Below, one piece after another: positions 1 through 7,405 of a DNA stretch of 10,017 nt. The position numbers and the translations under genes are program-made. The stretch's first letter is position 1, and each line of letters starts with the position of its first letter. Under the pieces are notes generated by a model that saw nothing but the letters and a program-made list of their open reading frames with translations, searched no databases and was not told the origin of the DNA. Origin of the DNA: Acidimicrobiaceae bacterium (GTDB taxonomy: Bacteria > Actinomycetota > Acidimicrobiia > Acidimicrobiales > UBA8190); NCBI GenBank assembly GCA_003131945.1, contig PKWD01000052.1, positions 5,032 to 15,048 of the forward strand. Reading direction: 5' to 3'.

Positions 1-90
1 CGTCACTGGGCGCTACGTCACCGGGCGCTACGTCACTGGGCGCTACGTCACTGGGCGCTACGTCACTGGGCGCTACGTCACCGGCCGCGG
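1..90 (+). repeat. 15-bp in-frame tandem repeat (minisatellite) within the SDR gene
   Basis: Five tandem copies of CGTCACTGGGCGCTA lie at 1-75. Copy 2 differs by one base (T to C at position 22). A sixth, degenerate copy at 76-90 matches 11 of 15 bases. The array touches the left edge, so the real copy number is unknown. Because 15 is a multiple of three, the array stays open in the SDR reading frame and encodes Ser-Leu/Pro-Gly-Ala-Thr units that run directly into the SDR core. There are no unique spacers, so it is not a CRISPR. Near-identity of the copies points to recent expansion or ongoing homogenisation. A collapsed or expanded assembly artefact cannot be excluded. Confidence 0.93.
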
Positions 91-722
91 CGCCGACGGC
101 CACCGTGCAATACGTGGTGGCCGACGTCACCGCCGAGGATCAGGTGCAGGCAGCCATGGCACGCGCCGCCGAGCCGACCGGCAATCTCGACATCCTGTTC
201 TGCTGCGCCGGTGGTGCCATGCACATGGGTCCGATCGCCGATGCCGACGCCGACGGTGTCCGGGCCACCGTCGAGCTCAACCTCATCGGCACCTTTCTGT
301 GCATCAAGCATGCGGTGCCCGTCATGGCCGGCGGTGGTTCCATCGTGGGGATGTCGTCAGGGGCCGGCCACTTCCCCCACCGCTACCTGTGGGCCTACGG
401 CATGGCCAAGGCCGGCATCGAGATGCTCGTACGCTACGCGGCCGAAGAACTGGCCGACAATGGCATCAGGGTGAACGCCGTCCAGCCCGGCATCATCGAC
501 GACGAGCTCATGGAGTTCATCACCGCCGGTGGCCCCCTTCTCGACGACTACATGGCCCAGACCCCCATCAGCCGTCCCGGGACCGTTCAGGACGTGGCCG
601 ACGCCGTCCGCTTCCTGGTGGGCCCGGAGGCAAGCTGGATCACGGGCGAGTGCCTGGCCGTCGACGGCGGCCATCACCTGCGCCGGGGAGCCAACTACGG
701 CCTGCTACTCGACGACTCCTGA
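3..722 (+). CDS. Short-chain dehydrogenase/reductase (SDR), 5'-truncated by the window edge
   Basis: This is an NAD(P)-dependent oxidoreductase of the classical SDR superfamily; its substrate is unknown. The frame is open to the left edge, so the true start and the N-terminal TGxxxGxG cofactor loop lie outside, and 239 residues are visible. Numbering from the GTG codon at 105, the core has VVADVT (beta-3 and the adenine-contacting Asp), a CCAG motif where NNAG is usual (33-36), Asn59, Ser85 in SSGAG, Tyr98 and Lys102 in YxxxK (the full catalytic tetrad), RVNAVQPG after helix F, and the C-terminal WITGECLAVDGG strand. A GTG start at 105 would remove the whole dinucleotide-binding first half, so that shorter reading is unlikely. 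The odd part is the pentapeptide repeat just before beta-3. The P450 gene follows 61 bp downstream on the same strand, which suggests one operon and perhaps oxidation of a hydroxylated steroid or terpenoid. Confidence 0.9.
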   Translation, partial: SLGATSPGATSLGATSLGATSLGATSPAAAPTATVQYVVADVTAEDQVQAAMARAAEPTGNLDILFCCAGGAMHMGPIADADADGVRATVELNLIGTFLCIKHAVPVMAGGGSIVGMSSGAGHFPHRYLWAYGMAKAGIEMLVRYAAEELADNGIRVNAVQPGIIDDELMEFITAGGPLLDDYMAQTPISRPGTVQDVADAVRFLVGPEASWITGECLAVDGGHHLRRGANYGLLLDDS

Positions 723-770
723 CGGCCTTGTCCGTCGGCGGATCCGCTGCCACGATGAACGCGACCCGAT

Positions 771-776
771 GAAAGG
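771..776 (+). promoter_or_regulatory. Ribosome binding site deciding the P450 start
   Basis: GAAAGG lies 7 nt upstream of the ATG at 784. An in-frame ATG at 769 overlaps this site and has no purine-rich sequence of its own upstream. This favours 784 as the start. Confidence 0.55.
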
Positions 777-783
777 CACAGCC

Positions 784-1989
784 ATGACGATCACCGAGGC
801 TCCCAACATCGAGCTGATGGCCGGGACGTTCTATACCGACGACCCCTACCGGGCCTTCGCCTGGATGCGCCGTCACGCCCCCGCCTACTACGACGAGCAG
901 GGCGACGTCTGGGGCATCACCCGCTATGCCGACGTCCGTGCCATCGGACAGGACCCACAGGCCTTCTCGAGCGCCCAGGGGTCCCGACCGAACACTCCCC
1001 TCCCCTACATGATCGACATGGATGCACCGGAGCACCGCCGACGGCGACGGCTGGTGAGTGCCGGCTTCACCCCGGAAGCGGTCCGGCTCCGACAGCCACG
1101 CGTCCGTGAGGTGTGCGACGAGATCCTCGATGCCGTCTGCGAAAAGGGTTCCTGCGATCTGGTGACCGACATCGCGGCGCCGCTACCCCTGGTCATGATC
1201 GCCGACATGCTCGGCTTCCCACCTTCTGACTGGTCGAAGCTTCTCGAGTGGTCGGAGACCATGCTGATGTCCCAGGGAGCGTCAGACGACGACGCCTTCG
1301 TCCGCGCCACTTCCGCCTTCGTCGAATGGGACGCCTACGTCCGCCACCAGATCGACCAACGCAGAGCCAAAGGGAAGACCGACGACCTCCTCGGTACCCT
1401 GGCCCATGCCGAGATCGAGGGGGATCGCCTCGACGACACTACGCTCGTCTACGAAGCTCTTCTCATCCTCATCGGTGGTGACGAGACATCGCGTCATGTC
1501 ATCAGCGGTGGGATGGAGGCCCTCCTGCGCCGTCCCGAACAACTGGCGGCGTTGAAGGCCGACCGGGACCTGCTCCCCGGGGCCGTCGAGGAGATGCTGC
1601 GCTGGGTCACCCCGATCAAGAACATGAACCGCAATGCGACGCGCGACATCGAGCTCCACGACCAGACGATCAGGGCCGGCCAGAACGTTCTTCTTCTCTA
1701 CCCGGCGGCCAACCGTGACGAGACCGTGTTCGACGACCCCGAGAGTTTCGACATCCGCCGGCAACCGAACGACCACGTGGCTTTCGGCTTCGGCGCCCAC
1801 CTGTGTCTCGGACACCGGCTGGCACGGGCCGAAATGCTCGGGATGGTCGACTGCCTCCTCGACCGCTTCGACGACCTGGCCATCGCCACCGACGATCCGC
1901 TTCCGCTGCGCGTCTCGAACTTCATCGTCGGCTACGAACACATGCCGGTGCGCTTCACCCCCACCGCACGCCTGACCGGCCAGGGGTAG
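784..1989 (+). CDS. Cytochrome P450, CYP142-like (probable steroid C26/27-monooxygenase)
   Basis: This is a haem-thiolate monooxygenase of 401 residues, a typical length for soluble bacterial class I P450s that receive electrons from a ferredoxin. The I-helix motif IGGDETSRH is at 230-238, with the acid-alcohol pair Glu234-Thr235. The K-helix ExxR is Glu270 to Arg273. The haem loop FGFGAHLCLG is at 334-343, with Cys341 as axial ligand. Several stretches agree closely with M. tuberculosis CYP142A1 as I recall it: MIDMDxPxH near the B' region, LVxAGFT, LLILIGGDET, and LLPGAxEEMLRW. CYP142 oxidises the terminal methyl of the cholesterol or cholestenone side chain to the acid. Assignment to the subfamily is from memory of the family sequence, so the substrate is an inference. 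No ferredoxin or reductase gene is visible nearby. The gene converges on the DUF929 gene, with only 12 bp between the stop codons. Confidence 0.93.
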   Translation: MTITEAPNIELMAGTFYTDDPYRAFAWMRRHAPAYYDEQGDVWGITRYADVRAIGQDPQAFSSAQGSRPNTPLPYMIDMDAPEHRRRRRLVSAGFTPEAVRLRQPRVREVCDEILDAVCEKGSCDLVTDIAAPLPLVMIADMLGFPPSDWSKLLEWSETMLMSQGASDDDAFVRATSAFVEWDAYVRHQIDQRRAKGKTDDLLGTLAHAEIEGDRLDDTTLVYEALLILIGGDETSRHVISGGMEALLRRPEQLAALKADRDLLPGAVEEMLRWVTPIKNMNRNATRDIELHDQTIRAGQNVLLLYPAANRDETVFDDPESFDIRRQPNDHVAFGFGAHLCLGHRLARAEMLGMVDCLLDRFDDLAIATDDPLPLRVSNFIVGYEHMPVRFTPTARLTGQG

Positions 1990-2001
1990 TGAAGCGAAAG
2001 A

Positions 2002-3333
2002 TCACGGGAGGCCCGCCTGCCATTGCTGGACGACGCTGGAACCGCAGACGCTCGCCGGCTGCTCGCCGGTCACCTCACAGATCTGGGCCGTCAACAGCAC
2101 CGCCCCGCCTTCGACAGACTGCGCCACCGCCGAGCCCGGGTCCGCCAAGGCGGAGGCAATCTGCGTCCACGACATACCCTGGACGACCTGCACGTCGGCG
2201 TAGGCCCCGATCGTCGTCCACCTGTTGCCCACATCCAGAAATGGGTATCCACAACCCGGGTCATAGGCGGCCATGAGCTGCTGCTGTGCGAACGAGAGTT
2301 CTTGGAGCTTTGACCAGGGCGCAGCCCCGCAAGGAGGGCCGTTCGACCCCGGCGGACGCTGGTTCGTGAAGCCCTCGACGGGAACGAATGACAGATATGA
2401 GCTCTGGTACGTGGAGCCGTAGAAGGTGAAGGTATCTGTCCCCGGGTAGCCGTCGACGGTGGAGGACACGTTGAGCGCCAGCGGGGAGAAGTGGCCGAAC
2501 TGGGAGAGAGCCACCACCATCGACCACCGGTCGATGGCGCAGTAGGGGCATCCTTCAGTTCCGAAGTAGAAGAATTCGGGCTTGCCGTCGGCGGTCAGCG
2601 CCGTTCCGGTGACGGGCTGGGGTAGGAAAGTAGGGGACTCGATCGGGGACTCCAAGAGGTTCTCGGCCGCTTGGTCGATCGTGGACGGCGGCAGGGTCGT
2701 CACGACGTGATCGATCTGGGTGCCGAGAACTCGATAGGCCCCCTCCCACCTCGACTCGTCGGCGGTGATCTGCCCGGGGGAACCGGGGCCGAATGCGGAC
2801 CCATTCGGTGAAAATGGGAGACCCGCCTGGCTCAGGGCATTGTCGGTGATGGCCTGATCGGCCTCGAGGATGGCGTCACCGGCCCCGTCCAGGGCCGCCC
2901 GGGGCACGGTCGGATCGGACAGGATGCCCACCAGATCTTTCGCCGCCGCCCTCGTGGACCTGAAGACCGTCTCTCCGTACGGTGGGGGGACGGGGACGTT
3001 GGCGTCTTGGGCATCGGCCCACAGGGAGCTGAGGCTGCCGGTCGATCCGGAGTTGTCGGGAAAGGCGGCTGTCAGTTGGCCGACGGCGTCGTCGAGTGCC
3101 GCTTGTCCCGGGGCGTCGGCCGTGGCGGCCAGGGCGGACAGCTGTGATTGCGCTTGCACCAGCGTGATGGCCGCCGGCGTTGACGATGGTGCCGATGTCC
3201 CCGTTGCCGGCAGAACGACAACAGCGGCCACAATGGCCACGCTGACCGCACCCAACCATCGAAACCCGTGACGTATGAGGTTTCTGGGGCTCTTGGATCC
3301 CAATGATCTTTTGGCGGCAACGCCTGGGCTCAT
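2002..3333 (-). CDS. DUF929-type membrane-anchored thioredoxin-like protein (CPYC motif)
   Basis: The protein has 443 residues. A basic N-terminus (Lys8, Arg9, Lys14, Arg17, Arg21, Arg25) precedes one hydrophobic segment at about 26-43, so it is probably anchored in the membrane or exported with the bulk outside. A Ser/Thr/Ala/Pro-rich, partly helical region covers about 45-240. A thioredoxin-like domain then begins with FYFGTEGCPYCAIDRW, with Cys262-Pro-Tyr-Cys265. Further cysteines fall in PPCGAAP, DPGCGYPFLDV and the C-terminal QICEVTGEQPASVC. This combination matches what I know of DUF929 (PF06053), found in archaea and actinobacteria, whose function is not established. The CPYC motif is the same dipeptide as in glutaredoxins, so thiol-disulfide exchange is plausible. 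The start is supported by GGAGG 7 nt upstream. The gene is divergent from the secreted peptidase. Confidence 0.82.
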   Translation of the reverse strand: MSPGVAAKRSLGSKSPRNLIRHGFRWLGAVSVAIVAAVVVLPATGTSAPSSTPAAITLVQAQSQLSALAATADAPGQAALDDAVGQLTAAFPDNSGSTGSLSSLWADAQDANVPVPPPYGETVFRSTRAAAKDLVGILSDPTVPRAALDGAGDAILEADQAITDNALSQAGLPFSPNGSAFGPGSPGQITADESRWEGAYRVLGTQIDHVVTTLPPSTIDQAAENLLESPIESPTFLPQPVTGTALTADGKPEFFYFGTEGCPYCAIDRWSMVVALSQFGHFSPLALNVSSTVDGYPGTDTFTFYGSTYQSSYLSFVPVEGFTNQRPPGSNGPPCGAAPWSKLQELSFAQQQLMAAYDPGCGYPFLDVGNRWTTIGAYADVQVVQGMSWTQIASALADPGSAVAQSVEGGAVLLTAQICEVTGEQPASVCGSSVVQQWQAGLP

Positions 3334-3340
3334 GGTGACC

Positions 3341-3345
3341 CCTCC
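3341..3345 (-). promoter_or_regulatory. Shine-Dalgarno sequence of the DUF929 gene
   Basis: The minus strand reads GGAGG, separated by 7 nt from the ATG at 3333-3331. This strong, well-spaced site fixes the start codon. Confidence 0.7.
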
Positions 3346-3375
3346 GATCGAAGCGGAGCCGGCACGCGAACGGTG

Positions 3376-3399
3376 AGACCGAACCGGTGGTGACGGTCT
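3376..3399. promoter_or_regulatory. Candidate operator: inverted repeat in the divergent promoter region
   Basis: AGACCG (3376-3381) is the exact reverse complement of CGGTCT (3394-3399). The 12-nt centre contains the smaller palindrome ACCGGT (3383-3388). It lies 43 bp upstream of the DUF929 start codon. Its position suits a regulator site for either gene, but six-base arms occur by chance in DNA of this composition and no regulator is encoded nearby. Confidence 0.2.
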
Positions 3400-3644
3400 T
3401 GTTCGAAATTCCTGTCTCTGTCCGGAGATCGCCGTCTATGAAAGATCCGGGCAGATGCGCGGAACGCTAGGACGAAGGGGACAGGCGCGCAAGGGTGTCG
3501 CATGGACGATGGTCGGGGCGACCGGGCTGCGCCGACAGGTCCCGAAGACGACGAACGGCACAGATGCTAAACACATGTTGTGGGCAATCGTCGTTCTTTT
3601 CCGCGGTCTCCCGTCAGGTCCGTCCAGCGCATTGGGGTGTTGTC

Positions 3645-6600
3645 ATGACAGCTTTCAAAACAAGCTCGCGGTTGGCACCGGTAGTGGCTTTCTTCACGGT
3701 TCTCACGTTCGTGCCCTCAGCGTCAGCTTCGGCCAGTCCGTCGGCAGCGACGACAACACCGACGATGCAGAGGATCCAGTCGGCGCCGCGGATCCCGAAC
3801 GGCGCCACCGCCGCCGGTGCGCTTGCCCCCGCGGCAACGGTGACAGGGGCCGTGGTCCTCAAGCCCCGTGATAACGCCGCGCTCACGTCCTTTTTGAGCG
3901 AAGTGACCGACAAGACCTCACCCCAGTACCACGACTACCTGGCGCCCGGGGCCTTCGCCGGCCGGTTCGGTCCGACCCGTGCCACCATCGCCTCCGTCAA
4001 AGCGGCACTGGCGGCCGACGGGCTGCGCGTCACCAACGTGGCCAGTGACGGGCTCCTGATGACGTTCACCGGCCCCGCCAGCAGCGTGGAATCGGCCTTC
4101 CACACAGGGCTCACGCGCTACCGGCTGGCCGACGGATCGACCGGTCGGGCCACCACGTCCGCCGTCGAGCTTTCGTCCACCATCTCAGGCTCCGTCTCCT
4201 CCGTCGTCGGATTGAACGATCTTGTGCACGAGCAGCCGGCCGGCATCGTGCGCGCCCCGGCGTCGGCTCAGGGCACCCATGCCGCCGCCCAGTCGCCGCA
4301 ATTCGCGCACCCGGCCGGATCCCCCACCCCCTGCTCCGCCGCCACCGGTGCTGCTCATACCTTCGGTGGCCTCACCGACGACCAGATCGCCAACGCCTAC
4401 GGAGCATTCGGGCTCTACGGGGCCGGCGACGTCGGCACCGGACAGCACATTGCCATCTACGAGCTCGAGCCCTTCGCCGTGTCGGACATCCAGACCTTCG
4501 ACACCTGCTTCTACGGAGCAACCGAAGCCGGGCAGATGATCAGCCGGCTGAACCAGGTGCCGGTGGACGGGGGTGAGCCGGCCGGGCAGGGAAGCGGTGA
4601 GGCCATCCTCGACGTCGAAGACGTGTCGGCCATGGCGCCAGGGGCGAACATCGACGTCTACAACGCGCCCAACAACACCTTCGGGGGCATCGACGAGTAC
4701 ACGGCCATCATCAACAGCGACACCGACAAGATCGTGACGTCGAGCTGGGGGCTGTGCGAGCAGGCCGTCCAGTTGGCCGAGCCTGGCATCCAGCAGGCCG
4801 AGAACTTCCTTTTCGAGCAGGCCGCCGCCCAGGGCCAGTCGATCTTCTCGGCCGCCGGCGACACCGGTTCCGACGACTGCAACGCCTTCCGCCCACCGGC
4901 CCCGGTTTCGGGCCAGAACCCCATGTCGGTGGACGACCCGTCCAGCCAGCCCTACGTGGTCGCCGTCGGCGGCACCACCATCGACGACGCCACCCAACCC
5001 CCGGCCGAGCACGTATGGAACGACGGGGCGGCCTGGGGAGCAGGCGGCGGCGGCATCTCCCAGTCGTGGGCCATGCCGGCCTGGCAGGCAGGTTCCAAGG
5101 TTCCCGGCATCGTCGGACCGACGAGCGCCGACTACACCCAGGCCAACGCCGTCGAGTCCGAGTTCGGCTACCCGACCGGCTTCTGTCAGAACTCGCTGGC
5201 CGGAGCGACGGCCAACACACCGTGTCGGCTCGTGCCCGACGTGTCGGCGCAAGCGGACGAGTTCACCGGGGCCGTCACGGTCTTCAGCACCGAGTTCGAA
5301 GGCCCGGGCAGCCCCGACGGCTGGACCACCATCGGCGGGACGTCGTCGGCCGCCCCCATCTGGGCGTCCATGCTGGCCCTGATCAATGCCTCGTCCACGT
5401 GCGCAACCAACCCGACGACGACGAGCGGCGTCGGTTTCGTGAGCCCGCTTCTCTATGCCGTGGCGTCGAACCCGAGGACGTACGCGGCGTCCTTCACCGA
5501 CATCACCACCGGAAACAACGACATCTACGGCGTTGACAACGGCCAGGTCTTCCCGGCCACCACGGGTTACGACCTGGCCTCGGGGCTCGGATCACCGCGG
5601 CTGACCGATCCGCACGGTACCGCCGGGCTGGCCGCCTACCTCTGCGCCTATGCCGGCGCCAGCTCAGCGCTCCAGCCGTCGGTGAGCAGCCTCGCTCCGG
5701 CCTTCCTGCCCACCTCCGGGGGTACCGTCACTATCACCGGCACCGGATTCGAGTCGCACATGACCTCCGACGTCGCCGGCATCGAAGTGGGCACCTGGCA
5801 GATCCCTCCGGCTGCGCTCACGGTCAACAGCTCGACGTCGATCACGGCCACGTTCCCCGTGTCCGCTGACACGACTCCTCCGGGCGCCCCTGCGCCCCAG
5901 GACGGGTCCGGGCCGGCCGAGGTGATCGTGACGCTCCTCAACGGCAGGTCGAGCGCTCCCGGCTCGGCCGCCACCATGGAATACGTCGACGAGAGCGCCA
6001 CCAGTACTGTCCCGAGCGTCACCGGTGTCAGCCCCTACGGAGGATCGCAGTCCGGCGCCGCCCCGGTCACCATCTTCGGATCCGGCTTCACCGGCGCCAC
6101 CAAGGTCACCTTCGGCGGGGTCAAGGCGTCAGGCTTCAAGGTGACATCGCCCTACGAGATCTCGGTGACACCTCCCGCCTACCGGGCGCAGGGCTGCGCC
6201 CCGAGCGTCAGCGGTGAGACGCCCACCACCGATATCTGCCAGGTCCAGGTCCGGGTGACCAACGGCCACGGCACCAGTGTCACCGGCACCATCCTGCCGC
6301 CCTACGAGGGCCCCACCCTGCCTTCGACACCCATGGGCGTGACCGCGCTCCCCCCCGGCTGCGGCTGCGAGGAGATGCCGGCCCCCACCGAGTTCGACTA
6401 CGTGCCGGTCCCGACCGTCACCTCGGTGTCGACGTCGGCCGGACCGGGGTCCTATGGCGATGAGTTCGGCGGCACAGTGGTGACGGTGACAGGCACGGGA
6501 TTCGACCCGCTCACCGCCGACTGGGCCAACCTGGGCGACCCCACCATGGACTCGTCGGTCCTGTTTTGCTTCGCCCCGAACTGCCTCTACCTGTCCGGGA

Positions 6601-7331
6601 CGGAGATACAGTTCCTCGCCCCCGCCCTCATCCCCCCGGGCGGGACGCCCTCAGTACAGCCGGTGGCGCTGCCATTCAGCGTCAAGAGCATCGCCGGTCA
6701 GTCGAACGCCCTCAACCTCACCTATGCCGGCGTCCCCACCGTCACGGGCGTATCGAGCACCACCGGCGTCGGCGGCGGCCCGGACACCGGCGGTACTCCG
6801 ATCACCATCACCGGGGCCGGGTTCGAGCAGTCCGTCGGTCCCATCGTGTTCGCTGACGACGCCACGCCGTTCTCGGTCGGCACGCAGTACGCCTACACGG
6901 TCAACAGCGACACCAGCATCAGCACCCAGACCGTGGAGCAAAACCCGGCGGCGGTCGACGTCGAGGTCTGCACCGTGACGGGCTGCTCCTACAACCCACC
7001 GGCGGACATCTTCCTGCTCTATCCACCGGGCAACCCGAAAGTGACGTCCATCTCACCGAAGTCAGGGCCGGCGGCCGGCGGAACAGCGGTCACCATCCGC
7101 GGTCAGAACCTGGGCTGCGTCACCGCCGTCTTCTTCGGCTCGGTGGCGGCGGCAACGTTCTCCAACGCCCAGGCTCTCCTCGACTGCGGCTCGACCAGTG
7201 TCGTGGACGTGACGGCGCCGCCGGGCGTAGCCGGTACCAAGGTGAAGGTGACGGTGACGACGGTCGAGAGCGACCTCACCGGGTCGGGTCCGAGCACCAG
7301 TTCGGCCAGCTTCTCCTACAGGAAAAAGTAA
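3645..7331 (+). CDS. Secreted S53 (sedolisin/kumamolisin) prepropeptidase with five IPT/TIG domains
   Basis: The predicted protein has 1228 residues. A signal peptide occupies 1 to about 28-30 (Lys5, Arg9, hydrophobic 10-23, then AxA sites). A pro-kumamolisin activation domain covers about 68-195. The S53 peptidase domain covers about 230-668, with Glu319 and Asp323 in GEAILD (ExxxD), the oxyanion Asp406 in AAGDTGS, the nucleophile Ser567 in GGTSSAAP, and the calcium-site motifs FTDIT (Asp619) and YDLASGLG. Five Ig-like IPT/TIG modules follow, beginning near residues 678, 790, 924, 1030 and 1131. Characterised S53 enzymes are acid endopeptidases activated by propeptide removal. There is no C-terminal anchor, so the product is probably released. 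The mature part has 18 cysteines, many in close pairs. I chose the ATG at 3645 because the signal peptide follows directly; the frame is open upstream to 3495 without a signal-like sequence. Confidence 0.93.
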   Translation: MTAFKTSSRLAPVVAFFTVLTFVPSASASASPSAATTTPTMQRIQSAPRIPNGATAAGALAPAATVTGAVVLKPRDNAALTSFLSEVTDKTSPQYHDYLAPGAFAGRFGPTRATIASVKAALAADGLRVTNVASDGLLMTFTGPASSVESAFHTGLTRYRLADGSTGRATTSAVELSSTISGSVSSVVGLNDLVHEQPAGIVRAPASAQGTHAAAQSPQFAHPAGSPTPCSAATGAAHTFGGLTDDQIANAYGAFGLYGAGDVGTGQHIAIYELEPFAVSDIQTFDTCFYGATEAGQMISRLNQVPVDGGEPAGQGSGEAILDVEDVSAMAPGANIDVYNAPNNTFGGIDEYTAIINSDTDKIVTSSWGLCEQAVQLAEPGIQQAENFLFEQAAAQGQSIFSAAGDTGSDDCNAFRPPAPVSGQNPMSVDDPSSQPYVVAVGGTTIDDATQPPAEHVWNDGAAWGAGGGGISQSWAMPAWQAGSKVPGIVGPTSADYTQANAVESEFGYPTGFCQNSLAGATANTPCRLVPDVSAQADEFTGAVTVFSTEFEGPGSPDGWTTIGGTSSAAPIWASMLALINASSTCATNPTTTSGVGFVSPLLYAVASNPRTYAASFTDITTGNNDIYGVDNGQVFPATTGYDLASGLGSPRLTDPHGTAGLAAYLCAYAGASSALQPSVSSLAPAFLPTSGGTVTITGTGFESHMTSDVAGIEVGTWQIPPAALTVNSSTSITATFPVSADTTPPGAPAPQDGSGPAEVIVTLLNGRSSAPGSAATMEYVDESATSTVPSVTGVSPYGGSQSGAAPVTIFGSGFTGATKVTFGGVKASGFKVTSPYEISVTPPAYRAQGCAPSVSGETPTTDICQVQVRVTNGHGTSVTGTILPPYEGPTLPSTPMGVTALPPGCGCEEMPAPTEFDYVPVPTVTSVSTSAGPGSYGDEFGGTVVTVTGTGFDPLTADWANLGDPTMDSSVLFCFAPNCLYLSGTEIQFLAPALIPPGGTPSVQPVALPFSVKSIAGQSNALNLTYAGVPTVTGVSSTTGVGGGPDTGGTPITITGAGFEQSVGPIVFADDATPFSVGTQYAYTVNSDTSISTQTVEQNPAAVDVEVCTVTGCSYNPPADIFLLYPPGNPKVTSISPKSGPAAGGTAVTIRGQNLGCVTAVFFGSVAAATFSNAQALLDCGSTSVVDVTAPPGVAGTKVKVTVTTVESDLTGSGPSTSSASFSYRKK

Positions 7332-7380
7332 CGGCACGGCGATCGTGAGTGGGTTGACCCCGCTGCGAACATCCTGAGAG

Positions 7381-7393
7381 GCGGCTCGGCCGC
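7381..7393 (+). terminator. Possible hairpin downstream of the sedolisin gene
   Basis: GCGGC (7381-7385), loop TCG, and GCCGC (7389-7393) form a perfect five-pair GC stem about 50 nt after the stop codon. No T-tract follows. It could be a weak actinobacterial terminator or simply chance GC palindromy. Confidence 0.22.
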
Positions 7394-7405
7394 TGAGCAC
7401 GACCC

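Larger units (their letters stand above)
3334..3644. other. Divergent intergenic region between the DUF929 and sedolisin genes
   Basis: These 311 bp must carry the promoters of two divergently transcribed genes. I cannot assign a convincing -35/-10 pair on either strand. The region is less G/C-rich than its flanks around 3400-3440 and 3560-3600. A small inverted repeat lies at 3376-3399. The open frames that cross this region (from 3455 and 3495) resemble no known protein, and the one in the peptidase frame would place about 50 extra residues before a clear signal peptide. The peptidase start at 3645 has only a weak GGGG about 7 nt upstream. Confidence 0.6.

Noticed and set aside
1..90. CRISPR-like direct repeats at the left edge
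   Set aside because: The units are 15 bp, contiguous, without spacers, and remain in a coding frame. It is a minisatellite, not a CRISPR array.
529..783. Upstream extension of the P450 frame
   Set aside because: It would overlap the SDR gene and add about 85 Arg/Pro-rich residues that P450s lack. The ATG at 784 has an SD and gives a normal length.
1282..1941. Antisense open frame (219 codons) inside the P450 gene
   Set aside because: It is a shadow of a gene with intact I-helix, ExxR and haem-loop motifs; it has no family resemblance of its own.
1990..2001. Intrinsic terminator between the convergent P450 and DUF929 genes
   Set aside because: Only 12 bp separate the stop codons, and no stem with a T-tract was seen there or in the adjoining bases.
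3495..3644. Upstream extension of the sedolisin frame
   Set aside because: It would put about 50 residues with many Arg before a good signal peptide. No SD supports the earlier start.
4185..5252. Long antisense open frame (355 codons) opposite the sedolisin gene
   Set aside because: Its translation is rich in Gly, Arg and Val without a recognisable domain, and it lies opposite a gene with all S53 catalytic motifs. High GC produces such shadows.
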